In this document: piece by piece, positions 9,709 through 19,116 of the stretch | Layout of the letters: each line of letters opens with the position of its first letter | Numbering within the stretch: position 1 is the stretch's first letter | Source: Rhizorhapis sp. SPR117 | Lineage (GTDB): Bacteria; Pseudomonadota; Alphaproteobacteria; Sphingomonadales; Sphingomonadaceae | NCBI RefSeq assembly: GCF_021742065.1 | Contig: NZ_JAKKIE010000004.1 | Span: 83,157-147,156, forward strand | Reading direction: 5' to 3' | DNA: 64,000 nt | Notes under the pieces: model-generated | Told to the model about the DNA's origin: nothing | The model's database searches: none | The model's input: the letters and a program-made list of their open reading frames with translations, nothing else | Translations under genes and position numbers: made by a program

Positions 9709-10196
9709 CGTTCCCCCATCCTTCGCGCGCTTGCCATATGATGCGCGTGGGTGATCGCAACTGCAAGCGCGTCGGCGGCGTCCGGCCCGGCTATTTTTGC
9801 GCTGGGAAGCAGGCGGGCGATCATGGCGTGAACCTGATCCTTGCTGGCATTGCCGACGCCGACCACGGATTTCTTGACAAGGCGAGCCGCATATTCGCCC
9901 ACTTCCAGCCCCGACCGCGATGCGCCGAGCAGCACCACGCCCCGCGCCTGACCCAGTTTCAGCGTCGATTGCGGATTGGCATTGACGAATACTTCCTCGA
10001 CCGCCGCGCTTTCGGGCCGATGTTCCAACAGCAGGTCGGTAAGCGCCAGATCGAGTACCAGCAACCGGCTGGCCAGCGGCATCTTGCTGTCGGTCCTGAT
10101 CTGACCGTTCGCAATGTGGGAAAGGCGATTGCCGTCGGCGGCGATAACGCCCCAGCCCGTCGTGCCCAGGCCGGGGTCGAGGCCAAGAATGATCAC
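9705..10196 (-). CDS. ruvC: crossover junction endodeoxyribonuclease RuvC
   Basis: 163 residues. The RNase H-like fold shows the first catalytic Asp in [13 protein letters not shown] (Asp7), the Glu pair in AAVEEVFVN, and the C-terminal acidic residues in [15 protein letters not shown]. RuvC cuts Holliday junctions symmetrically after RuvAB migration. The order ruvC-ruvA-ruvB downstream of yebC is standard in proteobacteria. Confidence 0.97.
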   Translation of the reverse strand: MIILGLDPGLGTTGWGVIAADGNRLSHIANGQIRTDSKMPLASRLLVLDLALTDLLLEHRPESAAVEEVFVNANPQSTLKLGQARGVVLLGASRSGLEVGEYAARLVKKSVVGVGNASKDQVHAMIARLLPSAKIAGPDAADALAVAITHAHHMASARRMGER

Positions 10197-10200
10197 ATTC

Positions 10201-10293
10201 CCCTCCCGTTTACGGGAGGGGCTAGGGGAGAGCAGGTTAGCGTATGTGCCCAGCTGACAGGCCCTCCCCCGACCCCTCCCATATATGGGAGGG
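10201..10293. repeat. REPIN-like palindromic repeat doublet (CCCTCCC family)
   Basis: Left arm 10201-10230 and right arm 10264-10293 are inverted relative to each other with a 33-nt spacer. Each arm also contains a self-complementary hairpin (CCCTCCCGT..ACGGGAGGG at 10201-10220 and CCCTCCCATATATGGGAGGG at 10274-10293). It fills the ruvC-yebC gap. Sequence and family differ from the other elements, but the geometry is the same. Confidence 0.8.
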
Positions 10294-10302
10294 GAGAATG
10301 GC

Positions 10303-11046
10303 TCACCCCAATTTCTCCATCAGTTCGTCCGAAACCTCGTAATTGCCCCAGACGGTCTGAACATCGTCATCGTCATCGAGCACGTCTATCAGTTTGAAGA
10401 GTGACTGCGCCGCGCCTTCATCAACATCGACCATGGTTTGCGGTTTCCAGGCCAGTTTCGCACTTTCTGGCTCACCCAGCACAGGTTCCAGCGCCTTGGT
10501 GACCTCGTGCAATGCATCCAGCGCGGTCCAAATTTCATGCTCATCATCCGATGAACTGACATCCTCCGCGCCTGCTTCCAGTGCGGCCTCGAACACCTTG
10601 TCGGCACTGCCTGCGCTGGCCGGATAGGTGATAAGGCCCAGCCGGTCGAACCCATGCGAAACCGCGCCCGATGCGCCCAGATTGCCACCATTCTTGGAAA
10701 AGGCCGTGCGAACATTGGTCGCGGTGCGGTTGCGATTGTCGGTCAGTGCTTCGACGATCAATGCGACCCCGCCGGGACCAAAGCCTTCGTACCGGATTTC
10801 TTCATAATCCTCACCACCCGCCTGAGTTGCCTTGTCGATGGCGCGCTGGATATTGTCCTTCGGCATCGACTGCGCCTTGGCAGCGTTGACGGCCAGACGC
10901 AGGCGCGGGTTCATATCCGGATCAGCCATGCCCATCTTTGCCGCCACAGTGATTTCGCGGCTGAGCTTGGAAAACATGGCGGACCGTTTCTTGTCCTGCG
11001 CACCCTTGCGATGCATGATATTCTTGAACTTACTGTGACCGGCCAC
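10303..11046 (-). CDS. yebC: YebC/PmpR family protein (DUF28)
   Basis: 247 residues, beginning with the strongly conserved [18 protein letters not shown] start and carrying the family's middle signature ([14 protein letters not shown]) and acidic C-terminal region. YebC proteins were long described as transcriptional regulators; more recent work links the family to ribosomal translation of proline-rich stretches. It lies just upstream of ruvC, its most common genomic position. Confidence 0.96.
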   Translation of the reverse strand: MAGHSKFKNIMHRKGAQDKKRSAMFSKLSREITVAAKMGMADPDMNPRLRLAVNAAKAQSMPKDNIQRAIDKATQAGGEDYEEIRYEGFGPGGVALIVEALTDNRNRTATNVRTAFSKNGGNLGASGAVSHGFDRLGLITYPASAGSADKVFEAALEAGAEDVSSSDDEHEIWTALDALHEVTKALEPVLGEPESAKLAWKPQTMVDVDEGAAQSLFKLIDVLDDDDDVQTVWGNYEVSDELMEKLG

Positions 11047-11127
11047 GGGGCCCGCTCCTGCTGTTTCTAAGGGTAAAATGATCGGGCTATCTAGCCTGCG
11101 GGCGGGAGTCTTGCAACCGTTCGCCCC

Positions 11128-11370
11128 TTACTCCAGCCCCAGAGCCGCCTTGTAGGTTTCCAGTAGCGCTTCGGCTTCCTGACGTTCGTGATTTTCCATC
11201 TTTCGCAAGCGGACGATGGCGCGCATCGTCTTTGTATCATAGCCCGTGGCCTTGGCTTCGCCATAGACGTCCTTGATGTCGTCGGCGATGCCCTTTTTTT
11301 CTTCTTCCAGTCGTTCGATACGTTCGATGAACAGGCGCAGTTGGTCGGCCGCGACATTGCCTTCACTCAT
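11128..11370 (-). CDS. gapR: GapR-like DNA-binding protein (DUF2312)
   Basis: 80 residues from MSEGNVAAD. The sequence is a continuous charged helical bundle ([17 protein letters not shown]... then the conserved [13 protein letters not shown] and [16 protein letters not shown]) that defines DUF2312, the family of Caulobacter GapR. GapR clamps overtwisted DNA ahead of polymerases and stimulates gyrase and topoisomerase IV. The frame allows a start four codons earlier (11382); I prefer 11370 because the family begins near this Met. Confidence 0.9.
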   Translation of the reverse strand: MSEGNVAADQLRLFIERIERLEEEKKGIADDIKDVYGEAKATGYDTKTMRAIVRLRKMENHERQEAEALLETYKAALGLE

Positions 11371-11434
11371 TATGGACTCCAATAGCTTGTGATTGGGCCT
11401 GAAACAGCCCGCGATGAATCAGTGCGCCAAGCCT

Positions 11435-11734
11435 CTAATGGCTTCCGGCATTCTTGGCCACGCTTTCCTTCATCCGGGCGAGTTGATCGGGTGTCGCGTC
11501 GGCCTGATGCCGGGCTTTCCATTCATTGTAGGGCATGCCGTAGACGATCTCGCGCGCCTGTTCTTTTGTCAGCGTTTTGTCGGCTTCCTGTATCCAGTCG
11601 GACAGGCAATTGCGGCAAAATCCGGCCAGACCCATCAAATCGACATTCTGCACGTCGGTTCGGTGTTGCAAATGTTGCAACAGGCGGCGGAAAGCCGTTG
11701 CGGCCACTGCATCATTCACTATGCTGTCAGGCAA
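11435..11734 (-). CDS. DUF1244 family protein, TTG start
   Basis: About 99 residues with the DUF1244 signature GLAGFCRNCLSDW (two Cys that could bind a metal) and the downstream REIVYGMPYNEWKARHQ motif. The frame is open to 11845, but that extension is not protein-like. TTG at 11734 gives the typical family N-terminus (PDSIVNDAVAATAFRRL) and is preceded by GGAG with 7-nt spacing. The extension would also overlap the pyruvate kinase promoter. Function of the family is unknown. Confidence 0.85.
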   Translation of the reverse strand: MPDSIVNDAVAATAFRRLLQHLQHRTDVQNVDLMGLAGFCRNCLSDWIQEADKTLTKEQAREIVYGMPYNEWKARHQADATPDQLARMKESVAKNAGSH

Positions 11735-11823
11735 TTTCGTTCTCCTTGTCGTGCAGCTTGGAAAATTCAGTCGTTCTGCGGTTGTCCCGATATAGGGGCG
11801 GCCCTTCATGCGCAGGAGTAGGT

Positions 11824-13287
11824 GTGCCGAAGAAAATGAGTCCACGGTCGCGCAAGGTCCGTATATTGGCTACGCTGGGGCCGGCTAGCAACAGTTCCGA
11901 CATGATCCGCAAACTATATCTGGCGGGAGCGGATGCTTTCCGCATCAACATGAGTCATGGCGACCATGCCGATCATGCGGCCCGCATTGAATCGATCCGG
12001 GCACTGGAAAAGGAATTTGGCCGTCCGACCACTATCCTTGCCGATTTGCAGGGGCCAAAGCTGCGCGTCGGAACATTTGCCGATGGCGTCGCAATGCTGA
12101 AAGTCGGCGTGAAGTTCATACTCGACAGAGATGAAACGCCGGGCGACATGTATCGGGTCAATCTGCCGCACCCGGAAATCTACGCTGCGCTTGAACCTGG
12201 AACCCGGCTGCTGCTCGACGATGGCAAGATGGTGCTGCGGGTCAAGGCGGTTACAGCCGACCGCATCGACACGATTGTGGAGGTTGGCGGGACGCTGTCC
12301 AACCGCAAGGGCGTCAATATTCCCGATGTCGTCGTGCCGCTGGCGGCGCTCACCGACAAGGACCGCCGCGATCTTGCGTTCGCCATGCAGCAGGGGGTCG
12401 ACTGGGTTGCGCTTTCCTTTGTTCAACGGCCCGAGGATCTGGCGGAGGCGCGCCGGTTGATGGGTGGATATGGGGCATTGCTGGCAAAAATCGAAAAGCC
12501 TGCGGCTGTGCATCGGCTCGACGAAATATTGGAATCATGCGATGCCGTCATGGTCGCACGCGGCGATCTGGGCGTAGAATTGCCACCGGAAGCGGTGCCG
12601 CCGTTGCAGAAACAGATTGTCGCCAGCGCCCGCCGACTGGGCAAGCCGGTGGTGGTTGCAACGCAGATGCTCGAATCCATGATCAAGTCGCCGACGCCGA
12701 CCAGAGCCGAAGTATCCGATGTGGCGACCGCGGTGTATGATGGTGCGGACACGATCATGCTGTCGGCTGAAACCGCGGCGGGCGACTGGCCCGAAGAGGC
12801 GGTGAAAATGATGGACAGCATCGCGCAAAGCGTAGAGGCCGATCCGGGTTATCTCGCCCGCCTGCATTTTACTGAAACCAAGCCTGATCCCACTACGGCA
12901 GATGCTCTTGCCGAAGCCAGCAACAGCATTACCCGCACCGTTTCGGTGAGCACGATTATTTGCTTCACATCATCGGGCAGCACCGCCCGGCGCGTGGCGC
13001 GAGAACGACCGGGAGCAACGGTGCTGGTCTTGACGCCGCGCGCAGACACGGCACGAAAACTGGGCATGCTCTGGGGTGTCCATGCCGTGCGGACCAAGGA
13101 TATTGGCAGCTTTGAGGAAATGATCGGCAAGGGCCGCCGCATGGCTCTGCGCCATGGCATCGCCAAGGCGGGCGACAAGGTAATCATAGTTGCAGGTGTC
13201 CCCTTCGGTACGCCCGGTTCAACCAATGTTCTGCATGTTGCAACCCTGACAGGCGACGAGTTGAAGAACCGAGAAGAGGGGGATTAG
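11824..13287 (+). CDS. pyk: pyruvate kinase
   Basis: About 487 residues. Motifs: the N-terminal RILATLGPAS substrate region, LADLQGPKLR, the catalytic Lys in LLAKIEKPAAV, MVARGDLGVELP (Mg and Glu ligand) and VATQMLESM. It converts PEP and ADP to pyruvate and ATP. The frame is open from 11389, but that stretch is not family-like. GTG 11824 has AGGAG at spacing 5; ATG 11836 (MSPRSRKV) is the alternative. Another glycolytic-node enzyme, ppc, follows 44 bp downstream on the same strand. Confidence 0.96.
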   Translation: MPKKMSPRSRKVRILATLGPASNSSDMIRKLYLAGADAFRINMSHGDHADHAARIESIRALEKEFGRPTTILADLQGPKLRVGTFADGVAMLKVGVKFILDRDETPGDMYRVNLPHPEIYAALEPGTRLLLDDGKMVLRVKAVTADRIDTIVEVGGTLSNRKGVNIPDVVVPLAALTDKDRRDLAFAMQQGVDWVALSFVQRPEDLAEARRLMGGYGALLAKIEKPAAVHRLDEILESCDAVMVARGDLGVELPPEAVPPLQKQIVASARRLGKPVVVATQMLESMIKSPTPTRAEVSDVATAVYDGADTIMLSAETAAGDWPEEAVKMMDSIAQSVEADPGYLARLHFTETKPDPTTADALAEASNSITRTVSVSTIICFTSSGSTARRVARERPGATVLVLTPRADTARKLGMLWGVHAVRTKDIGSFEEMIGKGRRMALRHGIAKAGDKVIIVAGVPFGTPGSTNVLHVATLTGDELKNREEGD

Positions 13288-13331
13288 AAACGCTCTGAAC
13301 GTCCATTTTCCTTGACCAAATTCCTGTTGCG

Positions 13332-16031
13332 ATGCAGCATTGTCTTATGGCGACTTCTCCACCCATTACGCAAAATCCTGACATTCGTTTCCTCGGACGC
13401 CTGTTGGGAGACGTGATCCGTGCCTATGGCGGTGACAAGCTTTACCGGCAGACGGAATATATCCGCTCCTCTTCGGTCGATCGTGCGCGCGGCGTGGCCG
13501 ATGCCGATGTAGTCGACCCCGGCCTGGATGCATTAAGCCTGGACGACACGATCAATTTCGTGCGCGGCTTCATGCTGTTTTCGATGCTCGCCAATCTTGC
13601 CGAGGACCGGCAGGGCGTTGCGGCAGAACCGGGAGCAGATGTGGCATCGGCGCTCAAGCGTTTGAAGAACCACGGAATTGGTACTGATGCCGTCATGAAG
13701 TTGCTGGACAAGGCGCTCATCGTCCCTGTGCTGACCGCGCACCCGACAGAGGTGCGGCGCAAGAGCATGATCGATCACAAGAACCGCATTGCCGAACTCA
13801 TGCGTCTCAAGGATGCGTGCGTTGCAGAGACGGAAAGCGGCGACAGGGTTGAGGAGGCGATCTATCGTCAGATTGCGCTGCTCTGGCAGACACGACCGCT
13901 GCGGCGCGAGCGGCTTTTTGTCGCCGATGAGGTGGAAAACGCGCTCACCTATTTGCGCGATATATTTCTTCCTGTTCTCCCTGCCCTTTATGGCCGTTGG
14001 GAGCGCGAACTGGGTCACCGCCCGCCCAGCTTTCTAAGGGCCGGTAGCTGGATTGGCGGCGACCGTGATGGCAATCCCTATGTTCGGGCGGATTCGCTCC
14101 GTCTTGCCTTGTCCCGCGCCTGTGAATCGGTCCTCGTTCATTATCTTGAAGCGGTACACGCGCTGGGCGCGGAATTGTCCATTTCGACAGAACTGGCCGA
14201 TGTGCCTGAAGACGTGCTGGGACTGGCGGAAAGGAGCGGCGATGCATCGCCGAGCCGTCAGGACGAACCCTATCGTCGCGCTTTGTCAGGAATCTACGCA
14301 CGCCTTTCAGCGACGCATGAAAAATTATGCGGCAAGCGCCCTCCGCGCCCATCGATGCTGCCCGCCGAACCTTATGCATTACCTGGTGAATTTCGCCATG
14401 ACCTGATCACCATCGCGGCCGGGCTTCAAAGCAAGGGCGATGGAGCGCTGGCGAGTGGAGGTGCGCTGGGCCGCCTGATTCGAGCCGTCGAAACTTTCGG
14501 CTTTCATCTGGCCACGCTGGACCTGCGGCAAAATAGCGAGGTTCATGAGCGTGTCGTTGCCGAATTGCTGAAGGTCGCAGGCGTGGAGGCCGATTATCTC
14601 GGACTCGACGAATATGCCCGCATAGCGTTGTTGCGGCAGGAGTTATCGACAAATCGTCCGCTTGGCAGCCGATTTGTCGGCTATTCGGAAGAAACGACTG
14701 GCGAACTGGCCATCATTCATGCCGCCGCCGAGGCGCATCGCGTTTATGGATCGCAGTGCATCACCGTCTATAATATCAGCAAGGCTGAAAGCGTGTCCGA
14801 CATGCTGGAGGTCAATATATTGCTGAAGGAAGCGGGCCTGTGGCGTGCTGCGGACAATGGAGATCCACCGCACGCAGCGATCATGGCGGTGCCATTGTTT
14901 GAAACCATCGCTGACCTTGAAGCCGCACCTGAAATCATGGCCGCCTATTTCGGCTTGCCGGAAATTGACGCGCTGGTGACGCAGCGTGGACATCAGGAAG
15001 TGATGATCGGCTATTCCGACAGCAACAAGGATGGCGGTTATCTCACTTCCACATGGGGGCTGCATCAGTCGAGCAAGGCGCTTGAGCCGATTTTCGCCCG
15101 TGCGGGTACGTCGATGCAACTTTTCCATGGCCGCGGCGGCGCCGTTGGGCGGGGTGGGGGGTCTTCATTTGCTGCCATTCGTGCGCAGCCGCCCGGTACG
15201 GTGCAGGGACGCATCCGCATTACCGAACAGGGAGAGGTGATCGCCGCCAAATATGGCACGCATGATGTCGCCATGGCGAATCTGGAGGCGATGACCAGCG
15301 CCACGTTGCTGGCCAGTCTTGAACCCGAAGCGCTGTCCGAACGCGATACAGTGCGGTTTTCCATGGCGATGGATCAGCTGTCCGCGAGCGCTTTCGCATC
15401 CTATCGCGGGCTGGTTTACGATACCAAGGGGTTCCGCGAATTTTTTCGTCAGATGACGCCGCTATCCGAAATCGCAGGCCTGAAGATCGGTTCGCGTCCG
15501 GCCAGCCGCAAAAAAAGCGATCGGATAGAGGATTTGCGCGCAATCCCATGGGTTTTCAGCTGGGCGCAGGCGCGTGTCATGCTGCCCGGCTGGTACGGCG
15601 TGGGACATGCTATCACTGGTTTTGAGGACAAGGCGCTGCTGACCGACATGGCGCAAATATGGCCCTTTTTCCAGGCCACGCTCGCCAACATGGAAATGGT
15701 GCTGGCAAAATCGGACATGGCGCTCGCCGCGCGTTATGTTGGGCTGGTCGAAAATCGAAAATCGGGTCAGGCGATTTTCGGAAGGATTCGTGACGGGTGG
15801 GAGCAGACGCAAGAGGGTTTGCTCACCATCACGGGCCAGTCCCGCCTGCTGGAGAAAAACCCGGCGCTCGATACATCGATCCGACTGCGTCTGCCGTATA
15901 TCGAACCGCTGAACCTGCTTCAGATCGAGCTGCTGAAACGTCACCGCAGTGGTGAGGAAGATCCACGCATTCGTGAAGGGATCGAGTTGTCGATCAATGC
16001 AATCGCCACGGCGTTGCGCAACAGCGGCTGA
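13332..16031 (+). CDS. ppc: phosphoenolpyruvate carboxylase
   Basis: About 899 residues, the usual length. Catalytic His137 lies in LTAHPTEVRRKS. The second conserved His region is IGYSDSNKDGGYLTSTW and the glycine loop is FHGRGGAVGRGGG; the C-terminus ends NAIATALRNSG. It carboxylates PEP to oxaloacetate (anaplerosis). ATG 13332 and ATG 13347 are both possible starts; neither has a strong Shine-Dalgarno, so translation may be coupled to pyk, which ends 44 bp upstream. Placing pyk and ppc together puts the two competing PEP-consuming reactions in one transcription unit. Confidence 0.96.
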   Translation: MQHCLMATSPPITQNPDIRFLGRLLGDVIRAYGGDKLYRQTEYIRSSSVDRARGVADADVVDPGLDALSLDDTINFVRGFMLFSMLANLAEDRQGVAAEPGADVASALKRLKNHGIGTDAVMKLLDKALIVPVLTAHPTEVRRKSMIDHKNRIAELMRLKDACVAETESGDRVEEAIYRQIALLWQTRPLRRERLFVADEVENALTYLRDIFLPVLPALYGRWERELGHRPPSFLRAGSWIGGDRDGNPYVRADSLRLALSRACESVLVHYLEAVHALGAELSISTELADVPEDVLGLAERSGDASPSRQDEPYRRALSGIYARLSATHEKLCGKRPPRPSMLPAEPYALPGEFRHDLITIAAGLQSKGDGALASGGALGRLIRAVETFGFHLATLDLRQNSEVHERVVAELLKVAGVEADYLGLDEYARIALLRQELSTNRPLGSRFVGYSEETTGELAIIHAAAEAHRVYGSQCITVYNISKAESVSDMLEVNILLKEAGLWRAADNGDPPHAAIMAVPLFETIADLEAAPEIMAAYFGLPEIDALVTQRGHQEVMIGYSDSNKDGGYLTSTWGLHQSSKALEPIFARAGTSMQLFHGRGGAVGRGGGSSFAAIRAQPPGTVQGRIRITEQGEVIAAKYGTHDVAMANLEAMTSATLLASLEPEALSERDTVRFSMAMDQLSASAFASYRGLVYDTKGFREFFRQMTPLSEIAGLKIGSRPASRKKSDRIEDLRAIPWVFSWAQARVMLPGWYGVGHAITGFEDKALLTDMAQIWPFFQATLANMEMVLAKSDMALAARYVGLVENRKSGQAIFGRIRDGWEQTQEGLLTITGQSRLLEKNPALDTSIRLRLPYIEPLNLLQIELLKRHRSGEEDPRIREGIELSINAIATALRNSG

Positions 16032-16068
16032 CATCTTGCCCTTTGGGTCCATGGCGGATGGAACCAGC

Positions 16069-16100
16069 AAAAAAAAGAGCCGGTCCCAAGGGGCCGGCTC
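16069..16100 (-). terminator. rho-independent terminator, T-tract on the minus strand
   Basis: GAGCCGG at 16077-16083 pairs with CCGGCTC at 16094-16100, with CCC/GGG extending the stem inward. On the minus strand the stem is followed by eight T (16076-16069). It can therefore end transcripts coming from the metallophosphoesterase side. On the plus strand only a weak TTTTA follows at 16106, so its use for ppc is less certain. Confidence 0.75.
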
Positions 16101-16272
16101 TGAAGTTTTAGGAGAGGATGCCTGAAAGGCAATTTTGCTATGCTGGATGGCACGCAATGCTGCAAGTGCGAAAAGACGATGAGCACTTTCATTTTTTGCA
16201 CTTGTAAGGAAATGCGCTGCTTTATGCCCTGAGTCGTAGTGAATCTTATGGAAATCACTCCCTAGGGAAAAG

Positions 16273-16360
16273 TGCTGCAGTTGGCTGATTACCGGAATTT
16301 CACCGGTGCATCACTCTCCTGCGAACTCCCCGCCTTGTAGCATGGGCACCAACTGCAGCA
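16273..16360 (-). ncRNA. candidate structured non-coding RNA in the ppc / phosphoesterase gap
   Basis: A perfect 12-bp closing stem (16273-16284 with 16349-16360) encloses a second hairpin, 5 bp with a 7-nt loop (16291-16295 with 16303-16307). On the minus strand the inner loop reads CCGGTGAAATTCCGG, resembling a short motif found in several riboswitch classes, but the rest fits none that I recognise. Both flanking genes converge on it, so it cannot be the leader of either. It could be an independent small RNA or a structured 3' UTR. Strand is uncertain; minus is preferred because the strong terminator at 16069-16100 lies downstream on that strand. The remainder of 16110-16433 shows nothing else I can name. 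Confidence 0.4.
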
Positions 16361-16433
16361 GAGCAAGTCTACTCTTCTGATGATATCATGGGAATAGCCT
16401 GAAAACTGCGCTTTTATTGCTTTGCACCATGTA

Positions 16434-17288
16434 TTAACTGGGGCGTTCCGCGAGCAGGCTACGCACCAATGGTTGCATGGATGCATCATATTTGGCCAAC
16501 ATGACATGGTCATCGGCGGTATCGAAATGGGTGACAAGTTCACGCCCATTCCACCAGTGCAGTGCAAAGGCTGGCGGATCGGCGACGATCATGGGTCGGT
16601 TGTCCGGCATATCGGGGTTCATGGGACGCAGGTCCAGCGTAACCTGAGGTGCGGTGGAGGGGCAAATGGCAACCGCTGTGCCATTCCAGGGCGCCACAAT
16701 CGCGCGGTGGAGATGGCCGCAAATGACCGCCTTGATCTGTGGTTTGCCAGCGATCGCTGCGGTAATGCGGGACACCCATGGTTCGTCAGCATGTGTGTTC
16801 ATCCAGTCAATCCCGACTTCTATGGGCGGGTGGTGCATCACGATGATCGTTGGCCTGTCCACCTGTTCGGCAAGGCGGGCGTTTAGCCAGGCAGCGCGGG
16901 TGTCGCAGAACGCGCCGCCGTGCCGTCCTTCCTCCAGCGTGTCGAGAACGATCAGGCGCAATGGCCCCAGGTCCGTTTCATATTGGACGAAGCCATCCGC
17001 GGTGGGAATTTCCGGGAAATATTTCCGAAAATTCGAACGGTTGTCATGGTTTCCTACGCAGGGCCACACCGGGAATGGGCAGATGCTGAGCGCGTTGACG
17101 AGCCGTTCGTAGCTTGCCGGATCACCCAGATCCACAAGGTCCCCTGTTGCAAGCAGAACGTCGGGTCTGTTGGGCCCCTCGCACAGCAAACGCAGAACCT
17201 GATCCAACCGCTTCCGGTTGAATTCCGCCGGATTATCCGGGTCAAAGCCCAGATGAATATCCGTGATCTGAGCGATCAGCACTGACAC
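16434..17288 (-). CDS. calcineurin-like metallophosphoesterase, CpdA-like
   Basis: 284 residues with all metallophosphoesterase motifs in order: D-x-H (QITDIHLG, Asp10/His12), GD (LLATGDLVDLG), GNHD (CVGNHDNRS), the HH pair (VMHHPPIE) and GHLH (VICGHLHRA). The arrangement matches class III cyclic-nucleotide phosphodiesterases (CpdA) and related enzymes. Cytoplasmic, no signal peptide. Ends 6 bp after the FHA-cytochrome gene on the same strand, so it is probably the last gene of that operon. If it is a cAMP phosphodiesterase, it would sit beside a protein with two cNMP-binding domains. The substrate is inferred, not shown. Confidence 0.85.
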   Translation of the reverse strand: MSVLIAQITDIHLGFDPDNPAEFNRKRLDQVLRLLCEGPNRPDVLLATGDLVDLGDPASYERLVNALSICPFPVWPCVGNHDNRSNFRKYFPEIPTADGFVQYETDLGPLRLIVLDTLEEGRHGGAFCDTRAAWLNARLAEQVDRPTIIVMHHPPIEVGIDWMNTHADEPWVSRITAAIAGKPQIKAVICGHLHRAIVAPWNGTAVAICPSTAPQVTLDLRPMNPDMPDNRPMIVADPPAFALHWWNGRELVTHFDTADDHVMLAKYDASMQPLVRSLLAERPS

Positions 17289-17294
17289 TTCCCC

Positions 17295-19106
17295 CTAATT
17301 GTCGAGACCCTGCACTCCTGCCGGTTGAACGTCCGTTACTGGCTTCATGGCCGCGACTCGTTGTTTCGTCGACCAGGGTGCCCCTTCGTCCGGATGGTAG
17401 CTGTGACATAAAGCACAACTGGACGGAATATCAGCGTTCGCCTTGGGGCCGCCATGGCAGGTACGGCATGTGGCGATGCCGGGCAGCATCACATCGCTGG
17501 CCTTGTCCGACTTTCCGGCGGCATGGCAGCTTTCGCATTTTTCCGTCTTGTGCGCGTCATGATCGAACCAGCCCTTGCCCATATAGCGCATGGTTTGATG
17601 TACAGGCAGAACGTGCCAGTCGTCGGAACCGGTCGTGACCGGCGGTGTGATGGTATGGCAATCATAACAGGCCCCGCCTTTGGAAAAGACCGCCCGGATC
17701 GCTGCATCGGCCCGTGACGGACACGCCGCCGCCGCACCGAAATAGGCGTGATAAAGTTGTCCTTGCGCATATTGGCCGGGCCGACGCCGCGCCATGCCGT
17801 CAAGGCTGATCGGCTTTTCAGGATCGCTTGAACGATAATAGGCGCGCAAGTCGGCGATGACCTGTTTGGGTTCTCCATGGCGCAGGGTGCGGAGTGTGCC
17901 GCCAATTTCCTCGAAAGCCAGGCTATGACACATGGCGCAATCCTGTTTCATATCGACGGCCTGAAAACGAACACCGTCAGCGGTGGGGACATGACAATCC
18001 TTGCAGGCCAGCGCATCGCCGAAACCATGATCCGCCTTCATGGTCTGCGCCATGCGAGCAACCCCATTGGTGCGCGACAAGTGCAGTTTATGGGGGAATT
18101 TCAGGCCGCTATTCTCCGTCGGATTCTTATCGAGCGAAATGCGGGTGAAGACAGGATGCTCGCCCGGCGTCGTCATGACGGCGGGCCGGAATTCGGGATG
18201 TGCCTTGCCAAAATCGGCCACATTTTCGAGTTTCGTATCGGTCAGCCGTCCATTCAGCCCGTCATGGCAATTGGTGCAGAAAACCTGCTGCGTCGGCTGC
18301 ATAGGTCCAGCGCCTTCATGTTCGCGATGGCAATCGACGCATGCGCCATCAGGCTTGTTGAATATATGCGCAACGCCCGCCAGAATCTGGCCGCCCAGTC
18401 CCGGCGTGCCTTTGGCACGCGCCAACCGTGCCGGATCAGCATGATCGTGGACATCGGTATGACAGGCCACACAGGCGCTGTCGCGAACCGAGACGAAGGC
18501 ATCGACATGACAGGCCTGGCAATTATTTTCGAGCGACCGATGCGCTTGCGACAGAGGACCGCTGGACCAGCTTTGGTCCGCATGGAAGGTTTTCGGCCGT
18601 TCCTTGACGCCTTTATGGCTCACATAGCTCCAGATAGGAACAGCTAGAAAGGCGATAAGGATGAGAATGTCGAAGCCCCATGCGCCGGTCCGTTTGCCCG
18701 GTAAAAGGCCGCGCAGGGAAAAAACCTGTACTTCGTCCTTTTCCTCGGAAGCATCGGACAGGGCTTCGACCCGTTCGACCGCTATCGCTACTTTGCCGTC
18801 CTCTTGACCGATCGTCAGGCGATGACCGCCCAGGCGCAGTTCGGCGCCTTTCACGCAGTCGATGTCGGCGCGCTGGGTCGATCGGCCATCGACATCGAAG
18901 GGCAGGCCGCCTGTGGCCGTTATGCTGATACGGCGATTGCCGAGTACGTCGATCCGGGCATGTTGCGGTGTGACGGCAAGATCGGGCAGGTGAATGTCAT
19001 TTTCGGCCGCGCGACCGATGGTGATGCTATCTGCCGCGATTTCTGATGGACGCACGATCTGGCGACCATCGGCGGTATGGGAAATCTGCTTGATGAGGAA
19101 TGTCAT
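17295..19106 (-). CDS. FHA domain fused to a membrane-anchored decaheme cytochrome c
   Basis: 603 residues. The N-terminus (about 1-105) is an FHA phosphopeptide-binding domain, with GR at 31-32 and the conserved S/TxxH equivalent TPQH at 46-49. One membrane helix follows (about 145-163), then a periplasmic region with ten CxxCH heme sites (CQACH 196-200, CVACH, CVDCH, CTNCH, CKDCH, CAMCH, CYDCH, CESCH, CRTCH, CALCH). The topology puts FHA in the cytoplasm and the hemes in the periplasm. The gene is 10 bp downstream of the cytochrome-b-like membrane protein. A phosphorylation-sensing domain fused to a multiheme electron carrier is unusual; function is inferred only as periplasmic electron transfer. 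Confidence 0.88.
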   Translation of the reverse strand: MTFLIKQISHTADGRQIVRPSEIAADSITIGRAAENDIHLPDLAVTPQHARIDVLGNRRISITATGGLPFDVDGRSTQRADIDCVKGAELRLGGHRLTIGQEDGKVAIAVERVEALSDASEEKDEVQVFSLRGLLPGKRTGAWGFDILILIAFLAVPIWSYVSHKGVKERPKTFHADQSWSSGPLSQAHRSLENNCQACHVDAFVSVRDSACVACHTDVHDHADPARLARAKGTPGLGGQILAGVAHIFNKPDGACVDCHREHEGAGPMQPTQQVFCTNCHDGLNGRLTDTKLENVADFGKAHPEFRPAVMTTPGEHPVFTRISLDKNPTENSGLKFPHKLHLSRTNGVARMAQTMKADHGFGDALACKDCHVPTADGVRFQAVDMKQDCAMCHSLAFEEIGGTLRTLRHGEPKQVIADLRAYYRSSDPEKPISLDGMARRRPGQYAQGQLYHAYFGAAAACPSRADAAIRAVFSKGGACYDCHTITPPVTTGSDDWHVLPVHQTMRYMGKGWFDHDAHKTEKCESCHAAGKSDKASDVMLPGIATCRTCHGGPKANADIPSSCALCHSYHPDEGAPWSTKQRVAAMKPVTDVQPAGVQGLDN

Positions 19107-19116
19107 GTCCGCTGCC

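Noticed and set aside
11389..11823. An N-terminal extension of pyruvate kinase by up to 149 codons
   Set aside because: The stretch lies opposite the DUF1244 gene, is not family-like, and a GTG with AGGAG is present at 11824.
16110..16433. FMN, cobalamin or THF riboswitch for the structured region
   Set aside because: Only a short GGTGAAATTCC-like stretch matches. The other conserved helices are missing and no gene starts downstream on either strand.
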